Shown piece after piece: positions 25,686 to 37,061 of a stretch of 64,000 bases of DNA. The position numbers and the translations under genes are program-made. Source of the stretch: Devosia epidermidihirudinis (GTDB taxonomy: Bacteria; Pseudomonadota; Alphaproteobacteria; Rhizobiales; Devosiaceae); NCBI RefSeq assembly GCF_000971295.1, contig NZ_LANJ01000004.1, positions 248,001-312,000 on the forward strand. The letters run 5' to 3'. The notes beneath the pieces are model-generated. The model made no database searches. It had not been told where the DNA came from and saw only the letters and a program-made list of their open reading frames with translations. Each line of letters starts with the position of its first letter. Position 1 is the stretch's first letter.

Positions 25686-28600
25686 ATGGTGATCAGCCAG
25701 GTGGGATCGCGCCAAACCCCAACACGTTCAGACGCCGTCGTGCCACAAACTGGACGGCCGGCGGCTCAAGGACTTTACGACCCCAAAAACGAACACGATG
25801 CCTGCGGCATCGGCATGATCGCCAACATCAAGAACAAGCCCAGCCACGAAGTGGTTGAAAAGGGCCTCGAGATTCTCGAGAACCTTGAGCACCGTGGAGC
25901 CGTGGGAGCCGACCCGTTGATGGGTGACGGCGCCGGCATCCTGGTCCAGACCCCACACAATTTCTTCAGCAAGGTCATGGGCTTCCCCCTGCCCGAAAAG
26001 CACCACTACGCCGTGGCCATGCTGTTTTACCCCAACATTGCCGCACTGCGCGACAAGTGCGCCACCGCCGTACGCGGCTGTCTCGCCAGCGAGGGTCTGA
26101 CCCTTCTAGGCGAGCGCATTGTCCCATCGGACAATTCGGCGCTCAGCGAAGGCGTGATCGCCACCCAGCCCATCATCGAGCAGATGGTCATCGCCCGTCC
26201 CGATGGGCTGACCCTGGATGAGTTCGAGCGCAAGCTCCTCATCGTGCGCAAAGTCATCTCCAACACCGTCTATGCGGCGGTTCCCGAGAGCAACAGCGAC
26301 AACGGCTTTTACGTCGTGTCGATGTCGGCCCGTACCATTGTCTATAAGGGCATGTTCCTCGCCGCCCAGCTCAAGGCCTTCTACCCTGACCTCAGCGATG
26401 AACGCTTCGAGTCCGCGATTGCTCTGGTCCACCAGCGCTTTTCGACCAACACCTTCCCGAGCTGGAAGCTGGCCCACCCCTACCGCATGACCACCCACAA
26501 TGGTGAAATCAACACCATCCGTGGCAACGTCAACTGGATGGCGGCGCGTCAGGCTTCGGTGCATTCCAAGTATTTCGGCGAGGACATCTCCAAGATCTGG
26601 CCGATCTCCTACGAAGGCCAGTCCGACACCGCCTGCTTTGACAACGCGCTCGAATTCCTCGTGCGCGGTGGCTATACGCTGCCGCACGCCGCGATGATGC
26701 TGATCCCCGAAGCCTGGGCCGGCAATCCGCTGATGGATGAAAAGCGCCGCGCGTTCTATCAATACCACGCCTCCCTGATGGAGCCATGGGACGGCCCGGC
26801 CGCCATGTCGATCTCGGATGGTCGCTATGTCGTGGCAACGCTCGACCGCAATGGCCTGCGCCCTGCCCGCTATCTCGTCACCAAGGAAGGCCATGTGGTC
26901 CTCGCCTCGGAGTCGGGCGTGCTGGACATTCCCGATGAGGACATCGTCGAGCGCTGGCGCCTCCAGCCCGGTCGCATGCTGCTGATCGATCTCGAACAGG
27001 GCCGCATCATCTCGGACGACGAAATCAAGTCGACGCTGGCGACTTCCAACCCCTACGGCGATTGGCTGGCCCGCACGCAGATCGTGCTCGAAGACCTGCC
27101 CGCCGTGGCGCCAAAGGCCCCTGAGCCGACCGAAGCGCTGCTCGACCGGTTGCAGGCCTTTGCCTATACCCAGGAAGACATCAAGCTGCTGATGGCCCCC
27201 ATGGCCACCACCGGCCAGGAAGCCGTTGGCTCGATGGGCACCGACACACCGTTGTCGGCCCTCTCCAACAAGGCCAAGCTGCTCTACACCTACTTCAAGC
27301 AGAACTTCGCGCAGGTCACCAACCCGCCCATCGATCCGATCCGCGAGGAATCGGTGATGAGCCTGGTCTCGTTCATCGGCCCGCGCCCGAACCTGTTCGA
27401 TCTCGAAGGTCTCTCCAAGGTCAAGCGCCTCGAAGTGCGCCAGCCGATCCTGACCAATGAGGATCTCGAAAAGATCCGCGCCATTGGCGATATCGACACC
27501 AACCAGTTCAAGACCAAGACGCTCGACATCACCTATCCCAAGGATATGGGCGCTTCCGGCATGGAAGCGGCGATCGATGCCCTGTGCAACGCCGCCGAAG
27601 AAGCCGTGCGCGGCGAATACAACATCATCATCCTGTCCGACCGCCTTGTCTCGGCCGACCGGCTCGATATCCCGACGCTTCTCGCGCTCGCCGCTGTGCA
27701 TCACCACCTGATCCGCAAGGGTCTGCGCACCTCGACGGGTCTTGTCGTGGAAACAGGCGAAGCCCGCGAAATCCACCACTTCGCCATGCTGGCTGGCTAT
27801 GGCGCTGAAGCCATCAACCCCTACCTCGCCTTTGAAGCCCTCTCGGCTTTGCAGGCCGAGGGCGAATTCCCCGAGGAAGTCTCGGCCGATGAAGTGGTCT
27901 ACCGCTACATCAAGTCGGTGGGTAAGGGCCTGCTCAAGGTCATGTCCAAGATGGGCATTTCGACCTATCAGTCCTATTGCGGCGCGCAGATTTTTGACGC
28001 CGTTGGCCTCAGCAGCGAGTTCGTCAACAAGTACTTCTTTGGCACCGCGACCTCGATTGAAGGCGTTGGCATCAAAGAAGTGTCCGAGGAAACCGTGCGT
28101 CGTCACGGCCTCGCCTTCGGCGATGACGCCGTGCTGCGCAAGTCGCTCGATGTTGGCGGCGAGTATGCCTATCGTATCCGTGGCGAAAAGCACGCCTGGA
28201 GCCCCGATGTCGTTGCCGACCTGCAGCATGCCGTGCGCACAAAGGACGACAGCCCCGAAACCGCGCAGGATCGCTACAACAGCTTTGCCGAGCGCGTGAA
28301 CTCGGGCGAAAACGGCTATCTGGCCATTCGCAACCTGTTCGACATTCGCCCACTCGGCGAGGCTGTGCCTCTCGACGAAGTCGAGCCCGCTGTCGATATC
28401 GTCAAGCGCTTCGTCACCGGCGCAATGAGCTTCGGCTCGATCAGCCGCGAGGCCCACACCACGCTGGCGCAAGCGATGAACCGGATTGGCGGCAAGTCCA
28501 ACACCGGCGAAGGCGGCGAAGAACCCGACCGCTACAAGCCACTGGCTGATGGGTCGCAGAACCCACTCCGAAGCGCCATCAAGCAGATCGCCTCGGGCCG

Positions 28601-30401
28601 CTTTGGCGTGACCACCGAATATCTGGTCAATGCCGATGCGCTGCAGATCAAGGTCGCGCAGGGCGCCAAGCCCGGCGAAGGCGGCCAGCTGCCCGGCCAC
28701 AAGGTGGATTGGGTTGTCGCCAAGACGCGTCACTCGACCCCCGGCGTTGGCCTCATCAGCCCACCGCCACACCACGACATCTATTCGATCGAAGATCTGG
28801 CGCAGCTGATTTACGATCTCAAGAACGTCAATGAAAAGGCCGATATCTCGGTCAAGCTAGTGTCCGAAGTGGGCGTCGGCACGGTTGCGGCTGGCGTTGC
28901 CAAGGCGCGCGCCGACCACATCACCGTCTCCGGCTACGATGGCGGCACGGGTGCGTCCCCACTCACCTCGCTCAAGCATGCCGGTGGCCCGTGGGAAATC
29001 GGTCTTGCCGAAACCCATCAAACCCTCGTGCTCAACCGTCTGCGCAGCCGCGTTGTGTTGCAGGTCGATGGCGGTCTTAAGACCGGCCGCGACGTGCTGA
29101 TCGGCGCCCTGCTCGGTGCTGATGAGTTCGGATTCTCCACCGCGCCACTGATCGCGGCGGGCTGCATCATGATGCGCAAGTGCCATCTCAACACTTGCCC
29201 GGTTGGCGTTGCCACCCAGGACCCGGTGCTGCGCAAGCGCTTCAAGGGCACGCCTGAGCATGTCATCAACTACTTCTTCTTCATTGCTGAAGAACTGCGT
29301 GGTCTGATGGCTGAGCTGGGTGCGCGGACGCTCAATGAACTGGTCGGTCGCTCCGATCTGCTCGATCAGCGCCGCCTCAAGGATCAGTGGAAGAGCGAAG
29401 GCATCGACTTCACCAAGCTGTTCTACAAGCCCGAACCGCTCGGCGGCGACACGATTTATCACTCCGAGTTCCAGAACCATCATCTCGAAGCGGTGCTGGA
29501 TCGCAAGCTGATCGAGCTGGCCCAGCCAGCCCTCGACAATGGCACGCCCGTACAGATCGAGCTGCCCATCCGCAGCCGTGACCGTTCGGCCGGCGCCATG
29601 CTGTCGGGCGCTGTCGCCCGCAAGTATGGCCATGAAGGCCTGCCTGACGACTCCATCTCGATCAAGCTGACGGGCACTGCCGGTCAGGCCTTCGGCGCGT
29701 TCCTCGCTCGCGGCATCTCCATCGACATGGTTGGCGACGCCAATGACTATGTCGGCAAGGGTCTCAGCGGTGGCCGCATCGTCGTGCGTCCGTCCGACAA
29801 GGTCACCTTCAAGCCCGAAAAGTCGATCATCGTCGGTAATACGGTGCTCTATGGCGCCATTGCAGGCGAATGCTACTTCCGCGGCATCGCCGGCGAACGC
29901 TTCGCTGTCCGCAACTCGGGCGCTGTTGCGGTTGTCGAAGGCACCGGTGATCACGGCTGCGAATACATGACCGGCGGTGTTGTCGTCGTCATCGGCCAGA
30001 CTGGCCGCAACTTCGCGGCTGGCATGTCCGGTGGTGTCGCCTACGTCCTCGACGAAGACGAAACCTTCCGCGATCGCTGTAACCTCGCCATGGTCGATCT
30101 CGAGCCTGTTCAGGAAGAAGAAGAATTGATGCAGAAGCTCCACCATCACGGTGGGGATCTGGAATGGCATGGTCGCGTCGACATTTCCGGCGACATGACC
30201 CGCCACGACGATGAGCGCCTGCATCAGCTCATCTCCAACCACCTCCACTATACCGGCTCGACCCGCGCCAAGTTCATTCTGGACAACTGGGTCGAGATGC
30301 GTCCGAAATTCGTCAAGGTCATGCCTGTCGAATATCGTCGTGCCATCCGCGACATGGAAAAGAAGCGCGCGTCCGGCATGGGCGTGGCGGCGAGCGAGTA
30401 A
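25686..30401 (+). CDS. gltB: Glutamate synthase, large subunit
   Basis: A 1571-residue NADPH-dependent glutamate synthase alpha subunit that, with GltD, converts glutamine and 2-oxoglutarate to two glutamates. The propeptide ends before the catalytic Cys40 in EHDACGIG, so the N-terminal glutaminase domain matures by cleavage. The central FMN and 2-oxoglutarate domain includes [18 protein letters not shown] and the Fe-S cysteines are in [19 protein letters not shown]; the C-terminal GXGXG beta-helix closes the protein. I favour the ATG at 25686, nine bases after GAGG; an ATG at 25680 is too close. Followed 11 bases later by gltD. Confidence 0.97.
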   Translation: MVISQVGSRQTPTRSDAVVPQTGRPAAQGLYDPKNEHDACGIGMIANIKNKPSHEVVEKGLEILENLEHRGAVGADPLMGDGAGILVQTPHNFFSKVMGFPLPEKHHYAVAMLFYPNIAALRDKCATAVRGCLASEGLTLLGERIVPSDNSALSEGVIATQPIIEQMVIARPDGLTLDEFERKLLIVRKVISNTVYAAVPESNSDNGFYVVSMSARTIVYKGMFLAAQLKAFYPDLSDERFESAIALVHQRFSTNTFPSWKLAHPYRMTTHNGEINTIRGNVNWMAARQASVHSKYFGEDISKIWPISYEGQSDTACFDNALEFLVRGGYTLPHAAMMLIPEAWAGNPLMDEKRRAFYQYHASLMEPWDGPAAMSISDGRYVVATLDRNGLRPARYLVTKEGHVVLASESGVLDIPDEDIVERWRLQPGRMLLIDLEQGRIISDDEIKSTLATSNPYGDWLARTQIVLEDLPAVAPKAPEPTEALLDRLQAFAYTQEDIKLLMAPMATTGQEAVGSMGTDTPLSALSNKAKLLYTYFKQNFAQVTNPPIDPIREESVMSLVSFIGPRPNLFDLEGLSKVKRLEVRQPILTNEDLEKIRAIGDIDTNQFKTKTLDITYPKDMGASGMEAAIDALCNAAEEAVRGEYNIIILSDRLVSADRLDIPTLLALAAVHHHLIRKGLRTSTGLVVETGEAREIHHFAMLAGYGAEAINPYLAFEALSALQAEGEFPEEVSADEVVYRYIKSVGKGLLKVMSKMGISTYQSYCGAQIFDAVGLSSEFVNKYFFGTATSIEGVGIKEVSEETVRRHGLAFGDDAVLRKSLDVGGEYAYRIRGEKHAWSPDVVADLQHAVRTKDDSPETAQDRYNSFAERVNSGENGYLAIRNLFDIRPLGEAVPLDEVEPAVDIVKRFVTGAMSFGSISREAHTTLAQAMNRIGGKSNTGEGGEEPDRYKPLADGSQNPLRSAIKQIASGRFGVTTEYLVNADALQIKVAQGAKPGEGGQLPGHKVDWVVAKTRHSTPGVGLISPPPHHDIYSIEDLAQLIYDLKNVNEKADISVKLVSEVGVGTVAAGVAKARADHITVSGYDGGTGASPLTSLKHAGGPWEIGLAETHQTLVLNRLRSRVVLQVDGGLKTGRDVLIGALLGADEFGFSTAPLIAAGCIMMRKCHLNTCPVGVATQDPVLRKRFKGTPEHVINYFFFIAEELRGLMAELGARTLNELVGRSDLLDQRRLKDQWKSEGIDFTKLFYKPEPLGGDTIYHSEFQNHHLEAVLDRKLIELAQPALDNGTPVQIELPIRSRDRSAGAMLSGAVARKYGHEGLPDDSISIKLTGTAGQAFGAFLARGISIDMVGDANDYVGKGLSGGRIVVRPSDKVTFKPEKSIIVGNTVLYGAIAGECYFRGIAGERFAVRNSGAVAVVEGTGDHGCEYMTGGVVVVIGQTGRNFAAGMSGGVAYVLDEDETFRDRCNLAMVDLEPVQEEEELMQKLHHHGGDLEWHGRVDISGDMTRHDDERLHQLISNHLHYTGSTRAKFILDNWVEMRPKFVKVMPVEYRRAIRDMEKKRASGMGVAASE

Positions 30402-30412
30402 GGAGAGAGCAA

Positions 30413-31840
30413 ATGGGTAAGGTAACAGGCTTTCTCGAAATCGAGCGCGAAGAGCCACGCTACGAGCCAGCGTCGGACCGCATTCGTCACTTTGGCGAAT
30501 TCACCATTCCAATGACCGAAGGCCGGATCGTCGATCAGGCGGCGCGCTGCATGGATTGCGGCATTCCGTTCTGCCACGGCGACACCGGCTGCCCCGTGCA
30601 CAACCAGATCCCCGACTGGAACGATCTGGTGTTCAACGGCGACTGGGAAGAGGCCGCGCGCAATCTGCACTCGACCAATAACTTCCCCGAGTTCACGGGC
30701 CGCATCTGCCCCGCGCCTTGCGAGGAAGCCTGCACGCTGAACCTGGAAGACAGCCCCGTCGCCATCAAGACGGTAGAACAGGCTATCGCTGACCGCGCCA
30801 TCCGCTCGGGCTGGATCAAGCCACAGGTCGCCGCCCACAAGACCGGCAAGTCTGTCGCCATTGTCGGCTCGGGCCCTGCAGGGCTTGCTGCCGCCCAGCA
30901 GCTCGCCCGCGCCGGTCACGACGTGCACCTTTATGAGCGTGAGCCCAAGGCCGGCGGCCTGATGCGCTATGGCATTCCTGACTTCAAAATGGAGAAGGAC
31001 CACATCGACTTCCGCGTCGAGCAGATGGAAGCCGAAGGCGTGACTTTCCACTATGGCGAAAACATCGGCGTCACTCGTCCGCTGTCCGACCTTCAGTCCC
31101 GCCACGATGCGGTTCTGCTGGCCGGTGGTTCGGAAAAGCCACGTGACGTCGATGCCGAAGGCACCGAGTTCAATGGCGTTCACTACGCTATGCCTTTCCT
31201 CGTCCAGCAGAACCGTCGCCTCGGCGGCGAGGATGTCAGCGATCAGGTGCAGCTCACGGCAGCGGGCAAGCATGTCGTGGTCGTCGGCGGTGGTGACACG
31301 GCCTCTGACTGTGTCGGCACCAGCTTCCGCCAGGGCGCCATTGCCGTCACTCAGCTCGACGTGCGCCCCATGCCGCCAGAGCTGGAAAACAAGATGACCA
31401 ACTGGCCCAACTGGGCGGTCAAGATGCGCACCTCGTCGTCGCAGGCCGAGGGCGCCATCCGCGAATTTGCCGCTGGGACCATGAAGATCATTGGCAATGC
31501 CAAGGGCCAGGTCACGGGCGTCGAATGCGCCCGCGTTGATCGCAAGCGCCAGCCCATCCCCGGCACCGAATTCATCATCAAGGCCGATCTGGTGTTGATG
31601 GCGATCGGCTTCGCTTCGCCAGTGCACGAGGGCATGCTGACCGAACTGGGCGCTCAGCTCGACAAGCGCGGCAATCTCTTTGCCGACACGCTGAGCTACA
31701 AGACCACTGTGCCGAAAGTCTACGCCGCTGGCGACATGCGCCGTGGCCAGTCGCTCGTCGTCTGGGCCATCCGCGAAGGCCGCCAGGCCGCTCGCTCCAT
31801 CGACTTCGACCTGATGGGCAAGACCGACCTACCGCGCTGA
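30413..31840 (+). CDS. gltD: Glutamate synthase, small subunit
   Basis: A 475-residue beta subunit that passes electrons from NADPH through FAD and Fe-S centres to GltB. The two N-terminal cysteine clusters are [19 protein letters not shown] and [12 protein letters not shown]; the FAD-binding [17 protein letters not shown] and the NADPH-binding [16 protein letters not shown] follow. AAGGAGAG precedes the ATG and the intergenic gap to gltB is 11 bases, so the two genes form one operon. Confidence 0.97.
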   Translation: MGKVTGFLEIEREEPRYEPASDRIRHFGEFTIPMTEGRIVDQAARCMDCGIPFCHGDTGCPVHNQIPDWNDLVFNGDWEEAARNLHSTNNFPEFTGRICPAPCEEACTLNLEDSPVAIKTVEQAIADRAIRSGWIKPQVAAHKTGKSVAIVGSGPAGLAAAQQLARAGHDVHLYEREPKAGGLMRYGIPDFKMEKDHIDFRVEQMEAEGVTFHYGENIGVTRPLSDLQSRHDAVLLAGGSEKPRDVDAEGTEFNGVHYAMPFLVQQNRRLGGEDVSDQVQLTAAGKHVVVVGGGDTASDCVGTSFRQGAIAVTQLDVRPMPPELENKMTNWPNWAVKMRTSSSQAEGAIREFAAGTMKIIGNAKGQVTGVECARVDRKRQPIPGTEFIIKADLVLMAIGFASPVHEGMLTELGAQLDKRGNLFADTLSYKTTVPKVYAAGDMRRGQSLVVWAIREGRQAARSIDFDLMGKTDLPR

Positions 31841-31853
31841 AGGTGTGGAAGAG

Positions 31854-31971
31854 TACCCCCTCCTAACCTCCCCCTGAAAAGGGGGAGGAACAGATCGAGT
31901 GCTTGGCCGCGATTTCTCCTAACACACCGGCTGGATTCCTCCCCCTATCAGGGGGAGGCGAGGTGGGGGTA
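31854..31971. repeat. 118-bp inverted repeat element, copy 1 (family E)
   Basis: The element starts TACCCCCTCC and ends GGGGGTA. Just inside each end is a CCTCCCCCTGA..GGGGGAGG hairpin; the middle of about 45 bases is different in each copy. Other copies are at 41338-41452 and 46001-46115. Ends are inverted, as in a miniature element, but no target duplication is evident. Confidence 0.8.
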
Positions 31972-32054
31972 TCCCCTCGGCAAAACGCCGTCTGCGCTAC
32001 CCTCAATGCTAACAGTCTGCTAACAGACTCGCGGTTGCGTTACCCGGACTCGCT

Positions 32055-32594
32055 ATGACCCAGAAGCCCTACATCGTTGACGAACTGATTTCCGCCAAGG
32101 CCATCGCGGCCCGCGTCGAAGCGCTCGCCAAAGAGATTTCCACCTTCTATGCCGACACCGACAAGCTGGTGGTTGTTGGCCTGTTGCGTGGCTCGTTCAT
32201 CTTCATCGCTGATCTGGTGCGCGAACTCGACCTGCCCGTGGAAGTCGATTTCCTCGAAGCCTCCTCCTATGGCAATGCCATGGAATCGAGCCGTGAAGTG
32301 AGGATTCTCAAGGACTTGCGCGGCGAGATCGGTGGCCGCGACGTGCTCGTGGTGGAAGACATTGTCGACACCGGCCATACGCTCAAGCACGTTCTCGAGA
32401 TTCTCGAAACCCGTCATCCCCGCCGCATGGAAGTGTGCGCGCTGCTCAATAAGCCGAGCCGCCGCGAAACCGCTGTACAGGCGAAGTGGGTCGGCTTCGA
32501 CATTCCCGACAAATTCGTCGTCGGCTACGGCATCGACTACGGCCAGCGCAACCGGAACCTGCCCCATATCGGCGCTGTCCGCTTCACCGAATAG
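32055..32594 (+). CDS. hpt: Hypoxanthine phosphoribosyltransferase
   Basis: A 179-residue purine salvage enzyme making IMP or GMP from hypoxanthine or guanine and PRPP. The PRPP-binding loop is [14 protein letters not shown], near residues 97-110; [16 protein letters not shown] is the pyrophosphate loop region and [19 protein letters not shown] the C-terminal signature. Single gene, with an intrinsic terminator starting three bases after the stop codon. Confidence 0.95.
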   Translation: MTQKPYIVDELISAKAIAARVEALAKEISTFYADTDKLVVVGLLRGSFIFIADLVRELDLPVEVDFLEASSYGNAMESSREVRILKDLRGEIGGRDVLVVEDIVDTGHTLKHVLEILETRHPRRMEVCALLNKPSRRETAVQAKWVGFDIPDKFVVGYGIDYGQRNRNLPHIGAVRFTE

Positions 32595-32596
32595 AC

Positions 32597-32630
32597 AAAA
32601 GCCCCCCGGAACCCGGGGGCTTTCTTGTTT
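32597..32630. terminator. Bidirectional terminator between hpt and the binding-protein gene
   Basis: AAAGCCCCC and GGGGGCTTT form a nine-base stem with a short GC-rich inner part, followed on the plus strand by TTTCTTGTTT. The convergent gene ends at 32629, so its transcript would meet the same stem reading AAAGCCCCC from the other side and TTTTG. Confidence 0.85.
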
Positions 32631-33555
32631 AGGCGACGCGATCGAGTAGCTCGTCGACGGCTTCGGCAAAGTGCATTGCCGTAAAGTACGAGCCATACCA
32701 GGTATAGCCCTTGCACTCCCCGACATTGCCCGCCTGCACGGCTGGGAGACGGTCCCACAGCGGCAGCCCGGTGAGCTCGGGCAGCCCCGGCCCGCCCATG
32801 TCGCAGACCAGGATCGCGTCCATATCGCCCAGAATGTCGGCCACGTTTTCTAGGCTGAAGCCGTTGTCGACGAGCGCCTCGCGCTCGACCGACTTGGCAC
32901 CGAGATCGGCGAGCAGCATTTCCTTGGCGTCGAAATAGTCTGCGGCCGACGAGGGGAAGGCCACAAATTCATTGGTGTCGGGCAGAAAGGTCACCGCCGC
33001 GATCTTCTTGCTGTTGAGGAAGGCGGCATGTTTGGCCTTCATCGCGTCGACCTTGTCATAATAGGTTTTTACCGCCGCCTCGGCCGCCTCACGGCGGTCC
33101 AGCCAATCGCCCAGCTGCAGCAGATCGTCCTTCCAGTGATTGGTGAACGTCGTGGTCAGCACCGGCGCGATGGTTTGCATCTTGGCGGCTGGCCACCATT
33201 CGCCGGTTGGATCTTCGCCCGAACAGATGATCAGGTCAGGATCGAGCGCGAGCACGACTTCCGCCGTCGTCGGCATCGGGAAATCAGCAGCGCCTTCCGT
33301 GACAGGCACGAAATCGCGCGCATCCCAATGGCCATGGCCCACGACAGGCAGGCCCAGCAGATAGGCAGGCTCATAATCGGTACGGTGATCGATACACACA
33401 ACGCGCTTGGGCTGCAGCGGGATGTCATAGGTGCCCAGCGGCGTCGTCACGGTCTTGGTCGCGCCCTGCGCAAAGGCGGGCAGCGGTAGTCCGCTGGCTA
33501 ACAACAGGGCTGATGCGCCCAAGCCGAACTGACGGCGGCTGATCTGGTTTGGCAT
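32629..33555 (-). CDS. Siderophore (iron) ABC transporter substrate-binding protein
   Basis: A 308-residue periplasmic binding protein of the class III (BtuF/FhuD-like) fold. The N-terminus has a twin-arginine signal, SRRQFGLGASALLLASGLP, cut after AFA. Fold markers are RVVCIDHRTDYEPAYLLGLP, VVLALDPDLIICS and the long connecting helix region. The start at 33555 follows GGGGGAC. No permease or ATPase gene is near, so it probably works with a transporter elsewhere. The AT-rich upstream stretch (33605-33650) may hold an iron-responsive site, but no consensus could be identified. Confidence 0.88.
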   Translation of the reverse strand: MPNQISRRQFGLGASALLLASGLPLPAFAQGATKTVTTPLGTYDIPLQPKRVVCIDHRTDYEPAYLLGLPVVGHGHWDARDFVPVTEGAADFPMPTTAEVVLALDPDLIICSGEDPTGEWWPAAKMQTIAPVLTTTFTNHWKDDLLQLGDWLDRREAAEAAVKTYYDKVDAMKAKHAAFLNSKKIAAVTFLPDTNEFVAFPSSAADYFDAKEMLLADLGAKSVEREALVDNGFSLENVADILGDMDAILVCDMGGPGLPELTGLPLWDRLPAVQAGNVGECKGYTWYGSYFTAMHFAEAVDELLDRVA

Positions 33556-33658
33556 CGAAAAACGTCCCCCAATTAGCGAACAGCCAAGAGGACGGCCGCT
33601 CGTGGGGACAGCTATATAAATATGATCTACACAGTCAATATAAACCTGATGCAGGTCG

Positions 33659-34816
33659 CTACAGTGGGCTGGCGTCCTCAACCGGAGCCGCTTCGGGCAC
33701 AATCCCAACGCCAAACGCATCGACGCGACCAACCGGCGCCGCCATCAGATCGTCGAGACTAAATGGCGCTGCGGGACTAACCAGACCCGACGCCGTCACC
33801 AGCTCTCCTGCCCGTGCAGGCACACGGCTGAGCGGGATAACCGCGCCTGCAACTTCAAGCAGTCGCGTCTGGCCCAACCCCTGGAACGGAGGTCGCAACA
33901 TCGCCGCCGCGTCCGTGCCCAACAGCGGATCGACCACCGCAATGGAGAGCCCACCGGCGCGATAAAAGCTACGGATCGTCTGGCTGAGATAGAAGGCCAG
34001 CTTGTCCGAGCCTTCGGCGGAAAAGTGGATACCATCATCCTTGCGCATCCGCGCATTCTGCCCGCTCACATCCGGACCAAAGGCCGAGAACTTGCCGTCC
34101 TCACCGAGGAACCGCTCATAGATATCGAGGAACTCAGCGCCGCCCGCGAGGCTCGCCAACCGCTGGATATTGCTGATCTGGCTGATCGCCGCCGAATAGT
34201 CATCCTTGGACATCGGCGGCAAGCCGATCCAGATCACCGGCTTGCGCGCCGCCCGCAGCTTGTTGAGGAAACCGCTGATACGCGACTGGTAGGCGACATT
34301 CCATTGCTCGGTCAGCGGCACATAGGTTTGCGAGCCAACCTTGATCTCCTGCCGATCATTCACCCCGATGATAACCACGGCCAGATCGAAGCTGTCCTTG
34401 GCGATCTGGTCGGCGATCGCCTTGTCCCAATCGAAGAAGTCGTTGCGCACAAAGCCCGAGGAGCTGACCCCCTGATTGATGACGATCAGGTTCGGGTCTT
34501 CGGCATAGAACCGCTCCAGCGCCCGGCTGAGATCGATCGCCAGCGAGTCGCCGAACACCGCCAACCGTGTGGCATCACTAGCCTTTTCCACCTGCGGCTT
34601 GGGCGGCGGCAGAGAGACGGTTGGCGCGCGCGGCTTGGGCTGCTGCACCACAACCGGCGGCGGCGCGGGCTTTGGCTCATCGCCAAACAGCAGGTCGAAC
34701 AGCGTGCGGCGCCGCTGCTGCTGAGCCACGATGATGGTGTCGTTCTGCGCAAAGGCAGGCGCCACGTCGACAAAGACGAGCAGACCTACCAGCAATGCGA
34801 CGACCAAGCGGATCAT
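33659..34816 (-). CDS. SGNH/GDSL-like hydrolase (DUF459 family)
   Basis: A 385-residue exported protein of the DUF459 SGNH-hydrolase group. Signal peptide at residues 1-23 (ending PAFA), a proline-rich linker at about 48-75, then the hydrolase domain: nucleophile motif GDSL at 89-92, GVNDRQ near 153 and DGIHFSAEG with the catalytic Asp and His near 265. SGNH enzymes of this group act on the acyl groups of envelope polymers or lipids, so cell-wall or polysaccharide modification is plausible. Next to a lytic transglycosylase gene on the same strand (51 bases apart), which fits an envelope role. Confidence 0.85.
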   Translation of the reverse strand: MIRLVVALLVGLLVFVDVAPAFAQNDTIIVAQQQRRRTLFDLLFGDEPKPAPPPVVVQQPKPRAPTVSLPPPKPQVEKASDATRLAVFGDSLAIDLSRALERFYAEDPNLIVINQGVSSSGFVRNDFFDWDKAIADQIAKDSFDLAVVIIGVNDRQEIKVGSQTYVPLTEQWNVAYQSRISGFLNKLRAARKPVIWIGLPPMSKDDYSAAISQISNIQRLASLAGGAEFLDIYERFLGEDGKFSAFGPDVSGQNARMRKDDGIHFSAEGSDKLAFYLSQTIRSFYRAGGLSIAVVDPLLGTDAAAMLRPPFQGLGQTRLLEVAGAVIPLSRVPARAGELVTASGLVSPAAPFSLDDLMAAPVGRVDAFGVGIVPEAAPVEDASPL

Positions 34817-34867
34817 GAAGTTCCTCTAGCAAAACCGGCACGGCCAAGCCACGCGGTCGCTCCAAAG

Positions 34868-36073
34868 TTATCGGGCGGCGGCCGCCAGCGCATCATAGGA
34901 GGCTTTGGTTATGAAACCGTCGGCAACCTCGCCACGCGAAGCCTGAAACCGAGCATAGGCCTCCTGGCTGACCGGCCCCAGCCGGCCATCGACTGCGCCC
35001 TGATAAAGCCCCAGCTTGATCAGCGCCTGCTGGATACCCTTGCGCTGCGCCAGATTGGGGAACGTGGTCTTGCGCGGCCAGTCGTTGACGAAACTCCCGC
35101 CCCCTTTGAGGCGGTCCGTCATATGCGCCACCGACATCGCGTAACTATCGGAGAAATTGTAGCCCTTGAGCACCAGATAATTCTGGGTCATCAGGAATTT
35201 TGGCCCGTCCTTGCCGGCGGGCACATAGAGAAATACCGGCAGTTTTGGATCGGCAAACGGACGGCCCGAGACGCGCGCCACGCCCTTGTTTGCAAAGAAC
35301 GACACCGGCTGCATCTGAGTACGCGTGGCCAAAAGATAATCGAACCCAGCAGGCACCGACACCTCAAAGCCCCAATCGACACTCGGCTGATAGCCCAAGG
35401 CTCGAATGAACTTGGCACTGGTCGCCAGGGCATCGGCGAGCGAATTGTGGAGATCAATGCGCCCGTCCCCATCGCCATCGGTGCCGTAGGCCACGACACT
35501 CGACGGGTTGACCTGCAAGTGCCCGATGGCCCCTGCCCATGATCCGACCAGATGCTGCCCATCAAGCGGACCGCGCTGCACCAGTTGCAGTGCCGCAATC
35601 AGATCAGCCTCGTCTTCCACCAGCCGCGTGCGTCTCTGATGCACCAATGTCGCCAGCGCCCGCACGATCGGCTGGATCAGCTTGGTATTGCTGAGCACAG
35701 AACCATAGTCGGTTTCCATGCCCCAGATGGCCCCGAGCAGATAGGGATCAACCCCATAGGCCTGCCCGATCTTGTTGAAGAGATCGCTGTTGCGCGCAAT
35801 CGCCGCCTTGCCACGTTCGATACGCCCGGAGGTGACCCGCCCTTCGATATAGTCCCACATCGATGTGGTAAATTCGGGCTGGCTGGTCACCAGATTGGGC
35901 ACGCGCGGGTCTGCCGTCAGTCCCACCATGTTGGCGTCATAGACCGACGCGCTCACTCCCGCCGCCAATGCCTTGGGGCGGAAGCTGGCGATAAAGCTGT
36001 CAAAGCTCTCAATGGGCTGCGCCTGCGCCGGAACGGCCAGAATCATCAGCAAAAGCGCAATCCATCGAAACAT
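34868..36073 (-). CDS. Lytic murein transglycosylase, MltB family with C-terminal peptidoglycan-binding domain
   Basis: A 401-residue periplasmic enzyme. The signal peptide is residues 1-18 (MFRWIALLLMILAVPAQA). The catalytic glutamate is E120 in GAIWGMETDYGS, and GAIGHLQVNPSSVVAYGTDGDGDGR is the MltB-type calcium-binding region. The C-terminal 70 residues (QGAVDGRLGPVSQEAYARFQ) are a PG_binding_1 domain. It cleaves peptidoglycan glycan strands with formation of anhydro ends. The start lies one base after the galE stop; in-frame sequence upstream is inside galE. Confidence 0.93.
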   Translation of the reverse strand: MFRWIALLLMILAVPAQAQPIESFDSFIASFRPKALAAGVSASVYDANMVGLTADPRVPNLVTSQPEFTTSMWDYIEGRVTSGRIERGKAAIARNSDLFNKIGQAYGVDPYLLGAIWGMETDYGSVLSNTKLIQPIVRALATLVHQRRTRLVEDEADLIAALQLVQRGPLDGQHLVGSWAGAIGHLQVNPSSVVAYGTDGDGDGRIDLHNSLADALATSAKFIRALGYQPSVDWGFEVSVPAGFDYLLATRTQMQPVSFFANKGVARVSGRPFADPKLPVFLYVPAGKDGPKFLMTQNYLVLKGYNFSDSYAMSVAHMTDRLKGGGSFVNDWPRKTTFPNLAQRKGIQQALIKLGLYQGAVDGRLGPVSQEAYARFQASRGEVADGFITKASYDALAAAAR

Positions 36074-36074
36074 C

Positions 36075-37061
36075 TTAGCGGTTCCGGACCATGAGGTGAC
36101 GCTCCCACGCATAGGCGGATTCAACGATCTCCTTGAGGTCATTGTGCTGCGGCACCCAGCCCAGCAGCGACCGCGCCTTCTCACCCGTCGCCGTGACCGA
36201 AGCCGGATCCCCGGGGCGCCGTGGACCTTCATCGACGCGGAAATCAACGCCCGAGGTCGCCTTGACCGCATCGATCACTTCGCGCACCGAGTAACCCTGC
36301 CCATAGGCGCAGTTGATCGTCGTGCTCTCCCCGCCACCGCGCAGATGCTTGAGCAGCAACGCGTGGGCCGCGATCAGGTCGGTGACGTGGATATAGTCAC
36401 GCACGCAGGTGCCATCAGGCGTTTCATAATCGGTGCCAAAGATGTCCATCTTCTCGCGCTGCCCCAAAGCCGTCTGACAGGCCACCTTTATAAGGTGTGT
36501 CGCGAGGGGGGTGGATTGCCCACTGCGCTTTGCCGGATCGGCACCCGCCACGTTGAAATAGCGCAGCACACCAAAGGTCAAAGGGTGGGCCGCCGCGACG
36601 TCTGCCAGCATCCATTCGGTCATCAGCTTAGAGCGGCCATAGGGCGACATTGGCGACAGCGGTGTGGTCTCGACCACCGGCGCGAGCCCGGTCATGCCAT
36701 AAACCGCAGCGGTGGACGAAAAGATGAAATGCCGCACGCCGCCGCGCACCGCGGCCTCGATCAGATTGCGCGAGGTCGCGGTGTTGTTGCCGTAATATTT
36801 GAGCGGATCGGCGACCGATTCCGGCACCACGATGGACCCGGCGAAATGGATGATTTCGGTAATACCATGCTTGGCGATCAGCCCGAGCACGAAGTCGATA
36901 TCACCAGCATTGCCCTGCTCGAAAACGGCACGGCCATCAATGGCCCAATCAAAGCCGGTGACGAGATTGTCCAGCACGACGACCTTCTCGCCAGCATCGG
37001 TCAAGTTCAGCACCATGTGGCTGCCGATATATCCTGCGCCACCTGTGACCAGAACTGCCAT
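36075..37061 (-). CDS. galE: UDP-glucose 4-epimerase
   Basis: A 328-residue short-chain dehydrogenase/reductase-type epimerase interconverting UDP-glucose and UDP-galactose. NAD binding GGAGYIGS is at residues 7-14, the serine of SSTAAVYG at about 115-116, and catalytic Y141-xxx-K145 in SPYGRSK. Start at 37061 has AGGAG seven bases upstream. It precedes the transglycosylase gene by one base and is divergent from galU, so the nucleotide-sugar genes share the region 37062-37156. Confidence 0.95.
   Translation of the reverse strand: MAVLVTGGAGYIGSHMVLNLTDAGEKVVVLDNLVTGFDWAIDGRAVFEQGNAGDIDFVLGLIAKHGITEIIHFAGSIVVPESVADPLKYYGNNTATSRNLIEAAVRGGVRHFIFSSTAAVYGMTGLAPVVETTPLSPMSPYGRSKLMTEWMLADVAAAHPLTFGVLRYFNVAGADPAKRSGQSTPLATHLIKVACQTALGQREKMDIFGTDYETPDGTCVRDYIHVTDLIAAHALLLKHLRGGGESTTINCAYGQGYSVREVIDAVKATSGVDFRVDEGPRRPGDPASVTATGEKARSLLGWVPQHNDLKEIVESAYAWERHLMVRNR

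Noticed and set aside
26106..28775. Long open frame of 889 codons on the minus strand
   Set aside because: It is antisense to gltB throughout and its residues reflect the GC-rich codon pattern of that gene; no domain or start signal.
28857..30458. 533-codon open frame on the minus strand
   Set aside because: Also antisense to gltB and the start of gltD, with no recognisable protein features.
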